This document shows positions 43,146 to 54,304 of a stretch of 64,000 bases of DNA, piece after piece (within the stretch, counting starts at the first letter, position 1; each line of letters opens with the position of its first letter). Both the position numbers and the translations under genes were made by a program. The stretch spans positions 1 through 64,000 of the forward strand of contig CAJNOL010000457.1 in the NCBI GenBank assembly GCA_905250125.1, given 5' to 3'. The notes under the pieces were generated by a model that ran no database searches, was not told the DNA's origin, and was given only the letters and a program-made list of their open reading frames with translations. This stretch comes from Rotaria sordida (lineage: Eukaryota; Rotifera; Eurotatoria; Philodinida; Philodinidae).

Positions 43146-43835
43146 TCATCCGGTAAATGCTTGTGGACATTGTTGTTTGTAAAGAGCTTCTTCTTGTGAA
43201 GAGATTTCAACAGCAGTTGTGGAATGACAGACTGTTGTACTATTTTTAATATTTTTAATTTGTAAAGTCATTGTAAAAGCATTTTGAGTTGCGTATGTTT
43301 GATCACCGAAATAATAACCAGGAATGTAGGCCATACATCGCATACCACATTTTAAATAGAGTGATAGGGCACTCTTATTTTCTGTGTTCGCATGCAATGA
43401 GATTCGAGAATTCTTTGCTTGAATAGCATCTTTGATAATTTCATTTAATAATTTTGTTCCAAGACCATTTTGACGATGTTCTTTCAAAACACTGATATAA
43501 CAGATATATTTTGAGTTGTCATACGCTTCTAGACGAGCTAAAAGAAGAGCATTGATGTTTTTCATAGAAAGAGTAGTATTTCGAATGAAAAAAGCTAGCA
43601 TTGTTGTACTACACCATTGAACAGTGTTAGGATAATATCGATTGGGTGTTTCAAATGATTCTTGCAAGTATTCTTCAAGCCATTTGTTGACTGTGAATGT
43701 TTGAGCTTGTGTGGAACCATATTTATGTATTAATTTATAAAGACGATAATCATCATAATCAGTTAAATGGATGAATTCGATATTTGTCAATCGTTCTGTA
43801 AATTGAGATTGTCTTATCATCGACCTATTCATAAG
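43146..43835 (-). CDS. GNAT-family N-acetyltransferase (NAA50/NAA60-like fold)
   Basis: The ATG at 43835 opens about 229 aa. The acetyl-CoA site is visible: ICYISVLKEHRQNGLGTKLLNEII contains the V-x-x-x-x-R-x-x-G-x-G motif A, followed by ISLHANTENKSALSLYLKCG and YYFG, an arrangement seen in NAA50/NAA60 N-terminal acetyltransferases. The first 90 residues do not match those proteins, so the substrate is unknown. The frame stays open upstream to 43856, and a short exon at 44144-44071 with its own ATG (44129) could splice onto it using a weak acceptor, changing the N-terminus. The C-terminal tail after residue 190 is polar and disordered. Confidence 0.72.
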   Translation of the reverse strand, partial: LMNRSMIRQSQFTERLTNIEFIHLTDYDDYRLYKLIHKYGSTQAQTFTVNKWLEEYLQESFETPNRYYPNTVQWCSTTMLAFFIRNTTLSMKNINALLLARLEAYDNSKYICYISVLKEHRQNGLGTKLLNEIIKDAIQAKNSRISLHANTENKSALSLYLKCGMRCMAYIPGYYFGDQTYATQNAFTMTLQIKNIKNSTTVCHSTTAVEISSQEEALYKQQCPQAFTG

Positions 43836-44070
43836 AAATACGTTGGCTCTCAACAAAATATGCTAGAAAAATATTGAAAATTATTCAGCAGTAGTCGCAT
43901 ATTCTTTAGAAAACTGTAGATAAACTATTAAATGATGAGAATATGTGCGAATTTCTAGTATTTCTTAATCTGACATCTCTCTTTTGAGATAAAATGTATT
44001 CTTGTATTATATGTCAAAAATTTGATTTAAAAAAGAATGAATAGTTAACAGGCTTATCAATTATATTTAC

Positions 44071-44144
44071 CTTTCTTTAGCATTTCCTGATAAAGTATGG
44101 TACTGTTGTTCAATTGTAGCGAGAGCCATAACTGTCCATAATGT
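44071..44144 (-). other. Possible 5' exon of the acetyltransferase gene
   Basis: A segment bounded by an acceptor (TTCCAG) and a good donor (GTAAAT) starts a frame MALATIEQQYHTLSGNAKE. It would join in phase to the GNAT exon only through a weak GAG acceptor near 43850. With the nearer TAG acceptor the frame stops, so this exon could be 5' UTR instead. Confidence 0.3.
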
Positions 44145-45124
44145 CTGGAAAAGAATGAACAACTTAGTCAGCATCTGAAATTTCCTTGATGTTGTACTTT
44201 TTTATTTTGCTTTAGCAACATACAGTCACAAACAGCAAGCTAGATTAAATCAAAGACCTTTTAGAGAGGATTTATTCTTAATAATGTTATCATCGTAAGT
44301 TTATAAATGTCAATAATGATAATATAAAAGATAGTGTTATTGTTAGGAAGCTTCGTATATTTACAGAAGGTGAAAATACAAGCGCTTAGATTGAAAAAAA
44401 TATTCTGTCGTCACATGAGATACACCATGTTAAATGGAACATCAATAAATACGAACAAAAAAAATAATCTTTTTTTGTGGTAGTATATGAAATCAATTCA
44501 AAGAAGAAATATCATATTTCAGTATTCTAAAGTATTCGAAATAAATTAACGTATTGTAAAGTTCTTAAAACTGATTGACATACATAAACGTATATTTAAA
44601 TAGAGAGAAGTATAAAGAATATAGCATCATATTTATGAAGTCGCTCATTTTCTATATATTGTGGTAATATACTTTTCGAATAAAAAACAAAGTTTTAGAA
44701 GCAGTCTATTCAAATGGCTACATTTCCTCAGTATCACAAATACTTTTAATGACTTTCTTTTTTTTCTAAATAAGCACACATTTCATTTTAGATAATTTTG
44801 TCTTATCATTGCTATTGTTCTTACAAAAAAGATTCGATAAATATTATCGAAATAAACAAATGAAAGAAAAGTCAGTGATGTGTCTCAGTTAGAATACATT
44901 TGTTGATAGCATTGTATCCATAATTATATATCAGGATTCCTTTTATCTTTTGTTGAAAATTAAGCAGTGATAGATTGACTTCTTTTTTTCTTCTACTGTC
45001 GTTGTTTGTTCTGTTTTTTTCTCTTAATGCTGCCATAAATCTGTCGCATATTATATACAATTTTGTCTACTGAAAAAAAAAGTACTCGTTTGCTTTTTGT
45101 TTTTTTTCTTTTGCACATATTGAC
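44145..45124. other. Intergenic, nothing recognised
   Basis: AT-rich sequence with no gene, repeat or RNA signal that I can support. Confidence 0.5.
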
Positions 45125-45685
45125 ATGTTTCAAACAAAACTAGTTAGAAGACTTCATTGCATCAAATTAAATCAATCCTCATCTTATTCAACCTGTGGTA
45201 GTTGTTATTTGTACTGAACATCGACAAACGAAAATGAAACTGAAATCAATCAAGATGCTATTCATACTGTCTTAGAAAGTGTTTGCTAGACACATAAACA
45301 TCTACTATAATTACTTCAAGAACAGATTGAAAATGACGAAAAATCTAGAAATAAACATCTGACAATGATAGCACAAGAAATAAGATTAGTCATGAAATTC
45401 GAAAATATCATTGATGAGCATACTCAATGACTTGAACAATTAAAATGGAGTGCAAATAAATATTTGAATCATGCATCAAAATTATCATTTCTAGCAATCA
45501 GCGATTTACAATTTAGAAACCAATCACTTAGTGATTAGGTCGTTCTTCCTAATGATAATCGAACAATATGCAGCAAAACATGTCTTCAAAATTGGGTCTT
45601 TAAACTAATCACAGATATAGTTTCGTCAATAAGGTCTGATTATGATAGTACAATTAGCATGCAACTTGTCACAGAAATAAATTGA
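45125..45685 (+). pseudogene. Possible decayed coding strip (five internal stops in one frame)
   Basis: One frame of 187 codons from the ATG at 45125 keeps protein-like composition (LLQEQIENDEKSRNKHLTMI, MKFENIIDEHTQ, LEQLKWSANKYLNHASKL, SLAISDLQ-like) but is broken by TGA, TAG, TAA, TGA and TAG. Several stops sit where CGA or CAA would give Arg or Gln, as expected after C-to-T decay. The helical, charged character suggests a coiled coil. No family is recognised, and an AT-rich random origin cannot be excluded. Confidence 0.4.
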
Positions 45686-46148
45686 TGTTTTATGCTATGT
45701 CCAAATAAATGTTATCAATCAATTCAATTTAATCTGCAGCTATTTAATTTCATCGTCAATGATACTCTTTTTATTGGTTTTATTAATCAATCGAATAGTA
45801 AAGACTGGCCTGAAAATTCTTTTATCAGACGATACTTCATTTTTCAACATTTCCAACGCTTCCCTTCAACATTTCCAATTTGTTTCTCGTCTATACGCGT
45901 AGCCTGTCAGAGTATATGTGCAAAGAAGATCTACGCACACAGCGACACCCTTGTCCTAGTATTTACAACTTAACAGATTGTATCCCATGCTTATTCATAA
46001 CAGTCCAAACATTTCAGTTTCAATTAGTTCTTTAATAATAGTAAGTCAATACTTTAATTCTCTAAAAAATCCGATAAGAACACTAATTTTAAATGTTTCA
46101 TTGTCATAATGGAAAAAGAATAAAATTAAAAAAAAATCGTCTCTTCGA
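45686..46148. other. Intergenic, nothing recognised
   Basis: 463 bp of AT-rich sequence forming the 3' flank of carbonic anhydrase copy A. An open frame at 45692-45973 has no family resemblance and may be a continuation of the decayed strip. Confidence 0.45.
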
Positions 46149-47660
46149 TTATTTGATTTCTTTAAGTGAACCTGTTTTGGTATCATATACGAATCCTCGA
46201 ACAATAATGTCTTGTTTAAGCAATGGATTTTTTTTATATTCAGCAAGATCATCACGAACTGATTGTTCTAAATCAGTAATTGGCATAAAATCAGGGTCAT
46301 CTTCATCATACGATAGTTGTGATGGGTTCAATTGTTCTGTTCTTGTTCCTGTTCTTACCTATAAAATTCAAGAATATAGAAACTAAAGAATATATCGATG
46401 TAAAGAAGTTTGAAGAAGAAAAGGTTTATAAAGGATAGATAATCATACTCTGAGTGAAGCCAAAATTTGTTTGTTGTTTGAAAAATAGGTAAAACCACAA
46501 TCAGTATGATGAATAATCATAACTTCTTTAGTGTGTGACAATGCTTGACTACAAACAAGTGAACGAACCGCATCACGAAGACGGCCACCACCTTAAATAA
46601 AATTTTAAAAAAACCAATAGTAAACATGAATAAGACTTGACGTTTTGGTTCTGTTTCCAATCTAAAGAAAATTTATTGACACAGAGCTCGGAACAAGTCT
46701 CTATCATTGTCTATAAGTTCCAAACGTTCTACTACCAGAGCTAGACAAGTCAAGTCTGATTTGATCTGACTTGCCAAGTTCTGTCTGTTATGATACTGCA
46801 AAATCATTCACATTTTAATATCCTTCTCCTCAGATGCTCATTTAAACATGACGAAATCGGATCTGCCTATGTCTAACCAATACATCTGCTGAGATTTAGA
46901 AGAGAACTTATCTAGATCTCCCGTTCTGGTTTCAATAATCCGTTTTTTTACACATACTACATAGGGTTCTGGTAAAACTCATATTAACATTTATGTTCTT
47001 ATTGAGATTGGAGAGAACTATCGAATTTTAAATATGCCTATTTTCCATAGACTTTTATAGTTCTCCTAGTTCTTAGAAAAAATTTAGTTTTGAATCTAAA
47101 CATCTCTAAGATAGGAACGTTTGTTGATACTAAGTCTAAGAACTCTGAAACTCTTTATATTTACACTAGTCTATGCATAGTCTTTCAGTAAAGGTAGCTT
47201 TATAGCAAAACTTGACAGCAACGGTTTTTCTAAAAAACTAGAACCCTGTGAGGGTATCTTAATAATAGATATACTAAAAATTCCATAGCTTCCTCAAATT
47301 TGAATAAGAATTCAAATTTTTATAAGAATTTCAACTGGAATATTATTTAGTATCCATGCACAAAAGAAAAACTGATTGAAGTTGGAAAGTAACATCTAAC
47401 AAGATGTCTTCATATGCTTATTCACCATTTTGAATGATATGTACTTCACCAGGTTGCAATCCAAGAATACGAAATAGATCGATGCGTGCATCCATGCAAC
47501 ATATAATAACTAGATGTTTCGATGGTGAATCTCGAGCATCATAGATTTTTTCATCATAAGTTCGAGCATATACAGCATTTTGAGCACAGCATTGATCAAT
47601 AAATGGTTTGAAAGGAAATACACCACTGGAGTTAAGTGCAGCTGCAAGAATACTATTCAT
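46149..47660 (-). CDS. Beta-class carbonic anhydrase, copy A
   Basis: Exons in gene order: 47660-47426, 46591-46449, 46358-46149; about 195 aa. Zinc ligands of the beta class are present: CMDARID (Cys55, with the Asp57-Arg59 dyad) and HHTDCG (His107, Cys110). GGRLRDAVRSL follows the first splice site. The enzyme interconverts CO2 and bicarbonate; beta-CAs occur in many invertebrates but not in vertebrates. Copy B at 53095-53811 is a close paralogue with identical intron positions. The first intron here is 834 bp against 53 bp in copy B. AG lies directly before the ATG (AGATATAG|ATG), though without a strong pyrimidine tract. Confidence 0.9.
46592..47425 (-). other. Expanded first intron of carbonic anhydrase A (probable insertion)
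   Basis: The matching intron in copy B is 53 bp. Inside, ATAGGGTTCTGG (about 46971) and CTAGAACCCTG (about 47254) form an inverted pair about 295 bp apart, and GAGAACTAT/ATAGTTCTC repeats the theme near 47012-47066, suggesting a degraded terminal-inverted-repeat insertion. Boundaries are uncertain. Confidence 0.45.
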
Positions 47661-48341
47661 CTATATCTATATATATTGAAATGAATTCCAATCGATATAG
47701 AAAATGAAAAGCAACAGATTCAATGACAAATATAGAACTGTGTAGCAAGACGTCTCAAATTTATTGAGAGAAAAAACAACGTAACTGCAATGTCAAATAA
47801 GCGCAAAATAATGCGCATACACTAGTGATGCAGACAGAACGCACATGAAATAGATCAAACGAAGAACAAAAAAATGTTTCTTGCCCTTTCAGTAAAAGTC
47901 GTACGAAACGGATGAATTTTGTTTTTAAATGCATTTCAATGTTTTTCGAATAAATCTTAGCTGTATGCGTCTATTATACTCAAATTTTCGTTATTGGATG
48001 AAATAATTTGGGAAGAATATATCTACGAGGGCAATATTCCTTGGGCTCAAAAAAAAAAAACATGTTTTTCATAACTGATTCTAAACAAAGATCTATATTA
48101 TACTCTATTTTCATAGCAACAGAAGCTGGAACTATAGTGTTAAAATCATGGAAAATTTTGTTGTTTTACATATTAAGGAATGTTAAACCTATAATTGTAC
48201 TTTGAATGGTTCATTTAACCTTATACATCCGAACTGACTCAGTTACATTGATTTCTTTTCTCTAGTCAAGAAACAGAAGTGTCCTCATTGATCTATATTT
48301 CAGTAGTTATAATAAACGTGTGTACTCAATGACAGTACATA
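47661..48341. other. Intergenic, nothing recognised
   Basis: 5' flank of carbonic anhydrase A. No gene is supported; the open frame at 48008-48205 is AT-driven. Confidence 0.45.
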
Positions 48342-49314
48342 CAGTCCACGCCCATTGAAAGTATACCCTTCGAGTTTTTTATTTTTTTTTAATATACGTT
48401 TTTTATATATTAACCTACTATATATAGGAAGAAAGCCCGGAATGCGCTGCATCTTTTGGTATATTTATATTAACCATCAAATGCAGTTTGAAGTATAAAA
48501 AGTGTATTAGAAAAAGAAAGTGACATTTTTTCTTTTACCAAATTTCGAGTATCCGTATTGGTATAATATTTTTTATTTCGCATATATCTCGACTTAGGTA
48601 AATGATAAAACGTTGAATTTTTTTCCAAAAGATGTGCTGTGAAAATTTCTACCAAAGCTGCATGATCAAATTCTTTTTTATCTGCTCTACTGGTTTTTCT
48701 GATGCTCACAATGAAACAACTTACATAGCAGTATCACTTCCCATCATGTAGAAAACGTTTCGAGGACTTCTCTGATTCACTACAGGACTTGGTCTATAAC
48801 AAGTTTTGTAGAGCTTTCGACGGCATACCTTTTTGAAAAAAAATTCCATATTCCGTCATTTTCTCAAGTCGAGATATATGGCGATCAAAAAAGTCTTCCA
48901 ACAGTTCCAGTATGATGGGAAGTAACACTGGCATGTAATTTGTTCATTTTGAGTATCAGAAAAATCACTAGAACAGGTAAAAAAAAAAGAATTCGATTAC
49001 ACAGCTTTTGTAGAGCTTTTCACGGCGTATCTTTTGGAAAAAAAATTCAACGTTTTATTATTTACCTAAGTCGAGATATATGCGAAATAAAAAATGTTAC
49101 AACATTATGAACACTGTGACAAAAAAGAAAAATTGACTTTTTCTTCTAATACACCTTTCATACTTTAAACTGCATTTGATGGTCAATGTAAATATACCAA
49201 AAGATGCAGCACACTTCGGGCTTTCTTCCTATATATAGTAGGTTAATACATAAAAAACGTATATTAATAAAAAACAAAAAATTCGAAGGGTATAATTTCA
49301 ATGGGCGTAGACTG
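48342..49314. mobile_element. 973-bp palindromic Tc1/mariner-like non-autonomous element
   Basis: The ends start CAGTCCACGCCCATTGAAA (left, 48342) and, read inward on the other strand, CAGTCTACGCCCATTGAAA (right, from 49314). Both are flanked by TA (48340-48341 and 49315-49316). CAGT ends with TA duplication are typical of Tc1/mariner. The inverted arms extend for more than 300 bp each with high similarity (for example TCTTTTGGTATATTTA and its complement, and CATATATCTCGACTTAGGTA at 48581 versus its complement near 49062). A further partial copy of the arm (AGTCGAGATATATGG) lies near the centre. There is no transposase frame. The element would fold into one long hairpin. Confidence 0.82.
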
Positions 49315-49316
49315 TA

Positions 49317-52300
49317 CGTCTTGCAATACAAATCGAAATTCAGTTCAGACTAAATTATCTTGATTTGTTCTGGTTCAGTTGGACATTCTTCTAGTCGAGA
49401 GAAAAATTATTTTAAAGTGAAGCATGACAAATAAGGATAATTTTATCTGAATTATACTTTAACCTGTTCTGCAATGTATACAACCAGACGAAAGAAAAAC
49501 AAATGGTTTTTTTTTTTTTGGTCGTTAAATTTCAAATGAAACATCATATAATCTCAAATTCATAATCAATCTGTTCGATTTTTCTTTATTATACTAAATC
49601 ACGAGAAATGCTTTTGACAATAGGTCATTGCGTACGAAATAGTGACATATCACAACACGAGGCAACATACATATTTATATGATAAGAACATATGATTACA
49701 ATATGAAAAGCTTGCATAAACTTCTGTTTTGTTTATACATACAAAAAATGAATTCAAATAAATTTGTTAAAAACTTTCAGTCATGATCACAAATAAGTCA
49801 GGTTAGAAAATATTGGTGACATGTGAATAAAAATGAATTTTTCATACATCCAGGAGAATTTATAACAATAGAGTGAAAAAAGACAGACGAGGTGAAAAGT
49901 ACGACGTCACGTTGTGCTAAATCTACAATAACGAGTCACACTGTAAATTGGCTGTAATGCTGAAAAATAAAATCGAGAAAAAAAAAATTGTTTTTTACAT
50001 TATAGAGAAATCCAGAAAATAACTAAACATCTATTCAAAGACAACGAATATTAAGTAAATTCTTCTTATTGAGAGTGATGCTTTATACGAGAACAACTAG
50101 TAATCGCTTTGAAAATTTTTCATAATCCATATAAGTTTTATTTATTTTGAAGTTTCTATCAGCTGCACTTTTCACGATTTGACAATGAATCTAATTTTTG
50201 TTTTTTTGTAACATTTCAATAAATTCAATATATGAATATCAGCATTCAATTACTATTTACCAGCGAGATCATCTACGAATCCATTTCATAGGGCAAATAT
50301 TAATTTTTTACATACCACTCTCATTCTCACGCGATGTTGTGTGCGATTAAATCACATGCGTGGATATTAAGATTTGTGAAAAGTGAATTAGGAATTATTC
50401 TTCTGTCAAACACATGACCAATTCTTGTAACATCTATTTATTGCTGCGATCAATGGACGTCGCTCAATTGTTGTTTTCTCGTTAGGATGACAGAAAAGAA
50501 TTTAAACTTGAGAAAAATGAAATAAATTTTATGTGAAAAGTGAAGTTTGTAACATAAAACAATATGAACTTTTTAAAAGCTTACAATCGAAAAACAAAGA
50601 CAATAAATATGAAAATTAAAGACATGACTTCTTATGAATTAATAAACAAAAACTAAAAGAGTCTCTATAATAAATGCCATGTTCAACTCAATTCAATCTT
50701 ACTAATGAAAATTGAAAGAAATAATTCACAAAAAGTTATATTAATTTTTAGTCTATCTAAGAAACAAAAATAAAATTATTCATTTGTACTATTCATTTTG
50801 ACATGTACAATCGTAAGTAAGTATACAATACGAAAAAGAAAATACATAACACAATTGAATCAATTTATAAGCTTTCGTGAATTTTAAATATTTGATATTC
50901 TAGATCAATAATTTTTCAAAGTATACATTTAATAATGATCAAAATTTAATAAATGTTGTATGGTTAATTTTACACTAATACAATAAATTTAGTGTAGAAT
51001 AAATAGTATTCTCTTCAAACTTTCTGTTAATCTCAAAATCCTCTGAAGAATTTAAAGAAAAACTTTATTTTACAATAACGAAACTCGTTCGATATATGTC
51101 TGCATTTATCAAATAACGATCATTATCGATAAGATTTTTTCACTAATAGACAGACATGATGACAGACATCAAACGAGACTTTCATATACTAATGATAAGA
51201 AAATTTGATTTATCTTTTAGGTTGTCTTGGACAGACCAAAATGATAGGAATGTTTATTTTTTTCTTGTGGCAACGAAGTAATATGTAGAGCGAAAAAGAA
51301 AGACGATGAGATATACTTTGTTCGCTTCATCAAACATAGCATATATCTTTTGATATTTGTTAACTCTTTCGAGGTGGGAAGCACATATATGCATTTTAGT
51401 TTTCATTAAATTAGTAACTGAATTCTACATGTATCTTATAGCGGCGTATGTTGAAATTTTTCGCTAGGAGCAGAGAGGAGATTAGCTAATGAAGGAAAAT
51501 TTCTACTACAGGACTAAAGTCGTTTTTCAGTGAGGGAGATTTCATTCATTTTAGCAGCTCATCCATGTCCAGTTACTTGGCGGCTACACTACTAGTCTCT
51601 CATAATATTTCGATGACAAAGATAACCCTACAAATCAGAGATTCATTATTTGAAATCTATACTAAAATTATCATTCATATTGTGCTGTCACGCATCTTCT
51701 TTTTCTCCTGTAATTAGGCTCATTACTTCTATATTGCTTTCTTGGCTCTTCGATAAATGATGACACCTACTATCAATATCTCGCTTAGGATCCTTGTTAT
51801 CTTCATATGAATTCTATCTCTTCTAGTACATTCTGATTTTGTCCATCGTTTCTATCATGAATATATAAATATATGTACATTGTTTTAAAGTTTCAAAAAT
51901 TTATATTTCTTATCTTTAGTTATAACTGAATACAAAATAATTTTGTTCGAAGTTATGCTCTATATATTTTGTGAATAAACAACTGTCTGAAATACTTCTT
52001 TTTTTTTATTGATCACTTAATGATTTTAACTTCTTTTAAAAAATCTGACAAGAAAAACTTTAGTTTGTCATTCTTGAGCATTATTAACATTTTTTTTTAC
52101 TAAAGTAAAATCATGGCTGTCAGAAATATGAATTCAAATCTTTAGAATTCATATGCATCCTACGAAAAATAATATGCATTTTTTTAATCAGAGGGAAAAA
52201 TTGTAAAAATATGTATAAGTAGCCTAAAATACCATTTTCTTGTCTTAATATATCTTTTTTGTTGAAGTATGTGTACATGACATATTTTTTCACATGCATG

Positions 52301-52449
52301 CTTGTTTTTTTTTTTATTGATTCAACTACAAGTTATGCTTTCTCTCTTCTTATCTTCATCTCCCTATGAATAAAACCACGTGTTGTTTCATTAAAGCTTG
52401 TCGAATATTCATTATAAACAGCCAACGGCTACTATTAGAATTTTAGTAA
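49317..52449. other. Intergenic, nothing recognised
   Basis: 3.1 kb of AT-rich sequence between the palindromic element and a small orphan gene. No coding exon, RNA gene or clear repeat could be supported. Confidence 0.45.
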
Positions 52450-52785
52450 ATGAAACAAAAATTCACATTTATGTCAACTATATCATCATCAGGTTACATA
52501 TCGGAAACAAAATTAGATATTATTGCTTTTGCAAATGGTAATCCAGCAAATAAAACAAAAGCAAAATTAAGTAAAAACAATCGATATTTATTCGGTTCTG
52601 ATATTGCTGATTTATTTACTAAACGACATAATTATGAATTACAACGTTGTTCACAATTCTATTCGTTGGCAAGTGTTTATAATGAAACATTAACAAAAGA
52701 CAAACATCGAATGAAAATAAAAGATATGAAAAAAATTTATTCGACTGGACGAAAATATATTTTACGATTGTTTATATGTTCTTAA
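52450..52785 (+). CDS. Orphan small protein, 111 aa
   Basis: A single open frame with composition like the real genes here (TCA, ACA, CAA and AAA codons rather than random AT). An AG acceptor context (GAATTTTAG, then TAA) sits 3 nt before the ATG, as for other genes in the window. The protein is basic (many Lys/Arg, KTKAKLSKNNRYLFGSDIAD, MKIKDMKKIYSTGRKYILRL) with no signal peptide or membrane segment and no family I recognise. It is the only gene on the plus strand between the two carbonic anhydrases. It may be a small cytoskeletal or nucleic-acid-binding protein, but that is a guess. Confidence 0.5.
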   Translation: MKQKFTFMSTISSSGYISETKLDIIAFANGNPANKTKAKLSKNNRYLFGSDIADLFTKRHNYELQRCSQFYSLASVYNETLTKDKHRMKIKDMKKIYSTGRKYILRLFICS

Positions 52786-53094
52786 GAATAATGTTATCAA
52801 GATTTGATTAGATTATTAATAATTAAAATAAACAAATTATTATGCAGATATTTTAGTTTGGTTCATTAATAATCTCAAGATCAATTGAATAGAATTATAT
52901 TTCTACAAACATTATTAATTTTGTATTAAGTTAAGAGTGATAGTCGAATTAATTTCGTATTTTTTTGTACAATTTCATAGAAAGAGATAAAACTTTAAAT
53001 AAAGCTTGGTTTGTATGATAATAATAATAATAAAAAAAAAAGAGAAAAAAAAAAACTTGCGTATGAATAGAATAAAATAAAATATTATCATCGT
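52786..53094. other. Intergenic, orphan gene to carbonic anhydrase B (convergent)
   Basis: 309 bp of AT-rich sequence with an A-rich run near 53030-53055. It forms the shared 3' flank of two converging genes. Confidence 0.5.
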
Positions 53095-53811
53095 TTATAT
53101 AACTTCTTTAAGTAAACCAGTTTTTGTATTATATAAAAATCCTCGTACAGTAATATTTTGATTCAGCATTGGATATTTTTTATATTCGGCTAAATCATCA
53201 CGAATGGATTGTTCTAAATCAATGATTGGCATAAAATCTGGTTTATTTGATTCTTGTACTTGTCCAGGTATTGTTTGAAAAACAGGTAAATTGCCAACAT
53301 CAGTTCCTGGTTGTAACTAAAAAAATTAAGAATTTAAGAAAAAAAAAAAAGATGATATGAAATAAAAATAAAAACTATACTTTAAGAGCAGCTAAAACTT
53401 GATTATTATTTGAAAAATAGGTAAAACCACAATCAGTATGATGAATAATCATTACTTCTCTTGTTTGTAATAATGTTTGACTACAAACAAGTGAACGAAC
53501 AGCATCACGAATACGACCACCACCTTAAATAAAATAAAATAATAAATTAATTGAAAAGATTCATAATCTATTTTACCATTTCGAATGATATGCGCTTCAC
53601 CTGGTTTTAATCCAAGAATACGAAATATATCTAAACGTGCATCCATACAACATACGATAGCTAAATGTTTCGATGGTGGAGCTCGAAATTCATAAATTTT
53701 TTCATCATAATTTCGAGCATATTCAGCATTTTGACCACAACATTGATCAATAAATGATTCCGAAGTCGAAAGAATATTTGAATCAATAGCAGCTGCAATA
53801 ACTTTATGCAT
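53095..53811 (-). CDS. Beta-class carbonic anhydrase, copy B
   Basis: Exons in gene order: 53811-53577, 53523-53381, 53316-53095; about 199 aa. Exons 1 and 2 have exactly the same lengths (235 and 143 bp) as in copy A, and the protein is very similar ([40 protein letters not shown]). Zinc ligands are intact (CMDARLD, HHTDCGF). Only the stretch after the second intron differs in length (four more residues here). The two copies are in tandem on the same strand, 5.4 kb apart, pointing to a local duplication. Introns are 53 and 64 bp. The MRPL1 gene lies 493 bp upstream on the same strand. Confidence 0.92.
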
Positions 53812-54304
53812 TATTTATTTATTAGACTGTCTGTATGATTATTATATTGAAGAAGTGAAAAAGAAAGAAATATGTTATAATGAAGAAATAACAGAATAGT
53901 CGAAAGGTCATTAAGGTCAAAAAAAAAGATTAGTGCACATGGTTGTTTTTTTTTATTATTTAGTTCTCCTCCATTGATATTTGAAAATATTATCTCATAG
54001 TAAGATTCGACAAGTTCTTTAGTACTATTAAAGAAACTTATTCTTGTTTTTCATTAGTATTATGTTCGAATATTTATTGAAACTTGATGAAAAAAATTCG
54101 ATTATGAACGAGTCGAATATCGTTGTAACACAAATTTAAAATATTCATTTGTAAAAATTATCAAATAAGATTTATCGAAATTTTGTCTTCGATCTTTTTT
54201 TTTTATTAACATCTAGAAATACAGTTTTCATGAAAGAAACAAAAAAACCTACAACTTTAACAAATGAACAATCATTTTTGTTTTTTAATTTGTTATTGAG
54301 ATAT
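53812..54304. other. Intergenic, MRPL1 to carbonic anhydrase B
   Basis: 493 bp, no gene. On the minus strand GACAG lies about 16 nt before the carbonic anhydrase B start, a possible but weak acceptor. Confidence 0.45.

Noticed and set aside
46093-46386. Plus-strand frame over carbonic anhydrase A
   Set aside because: It is antisense to the third exon of carbonic anhydrase A.
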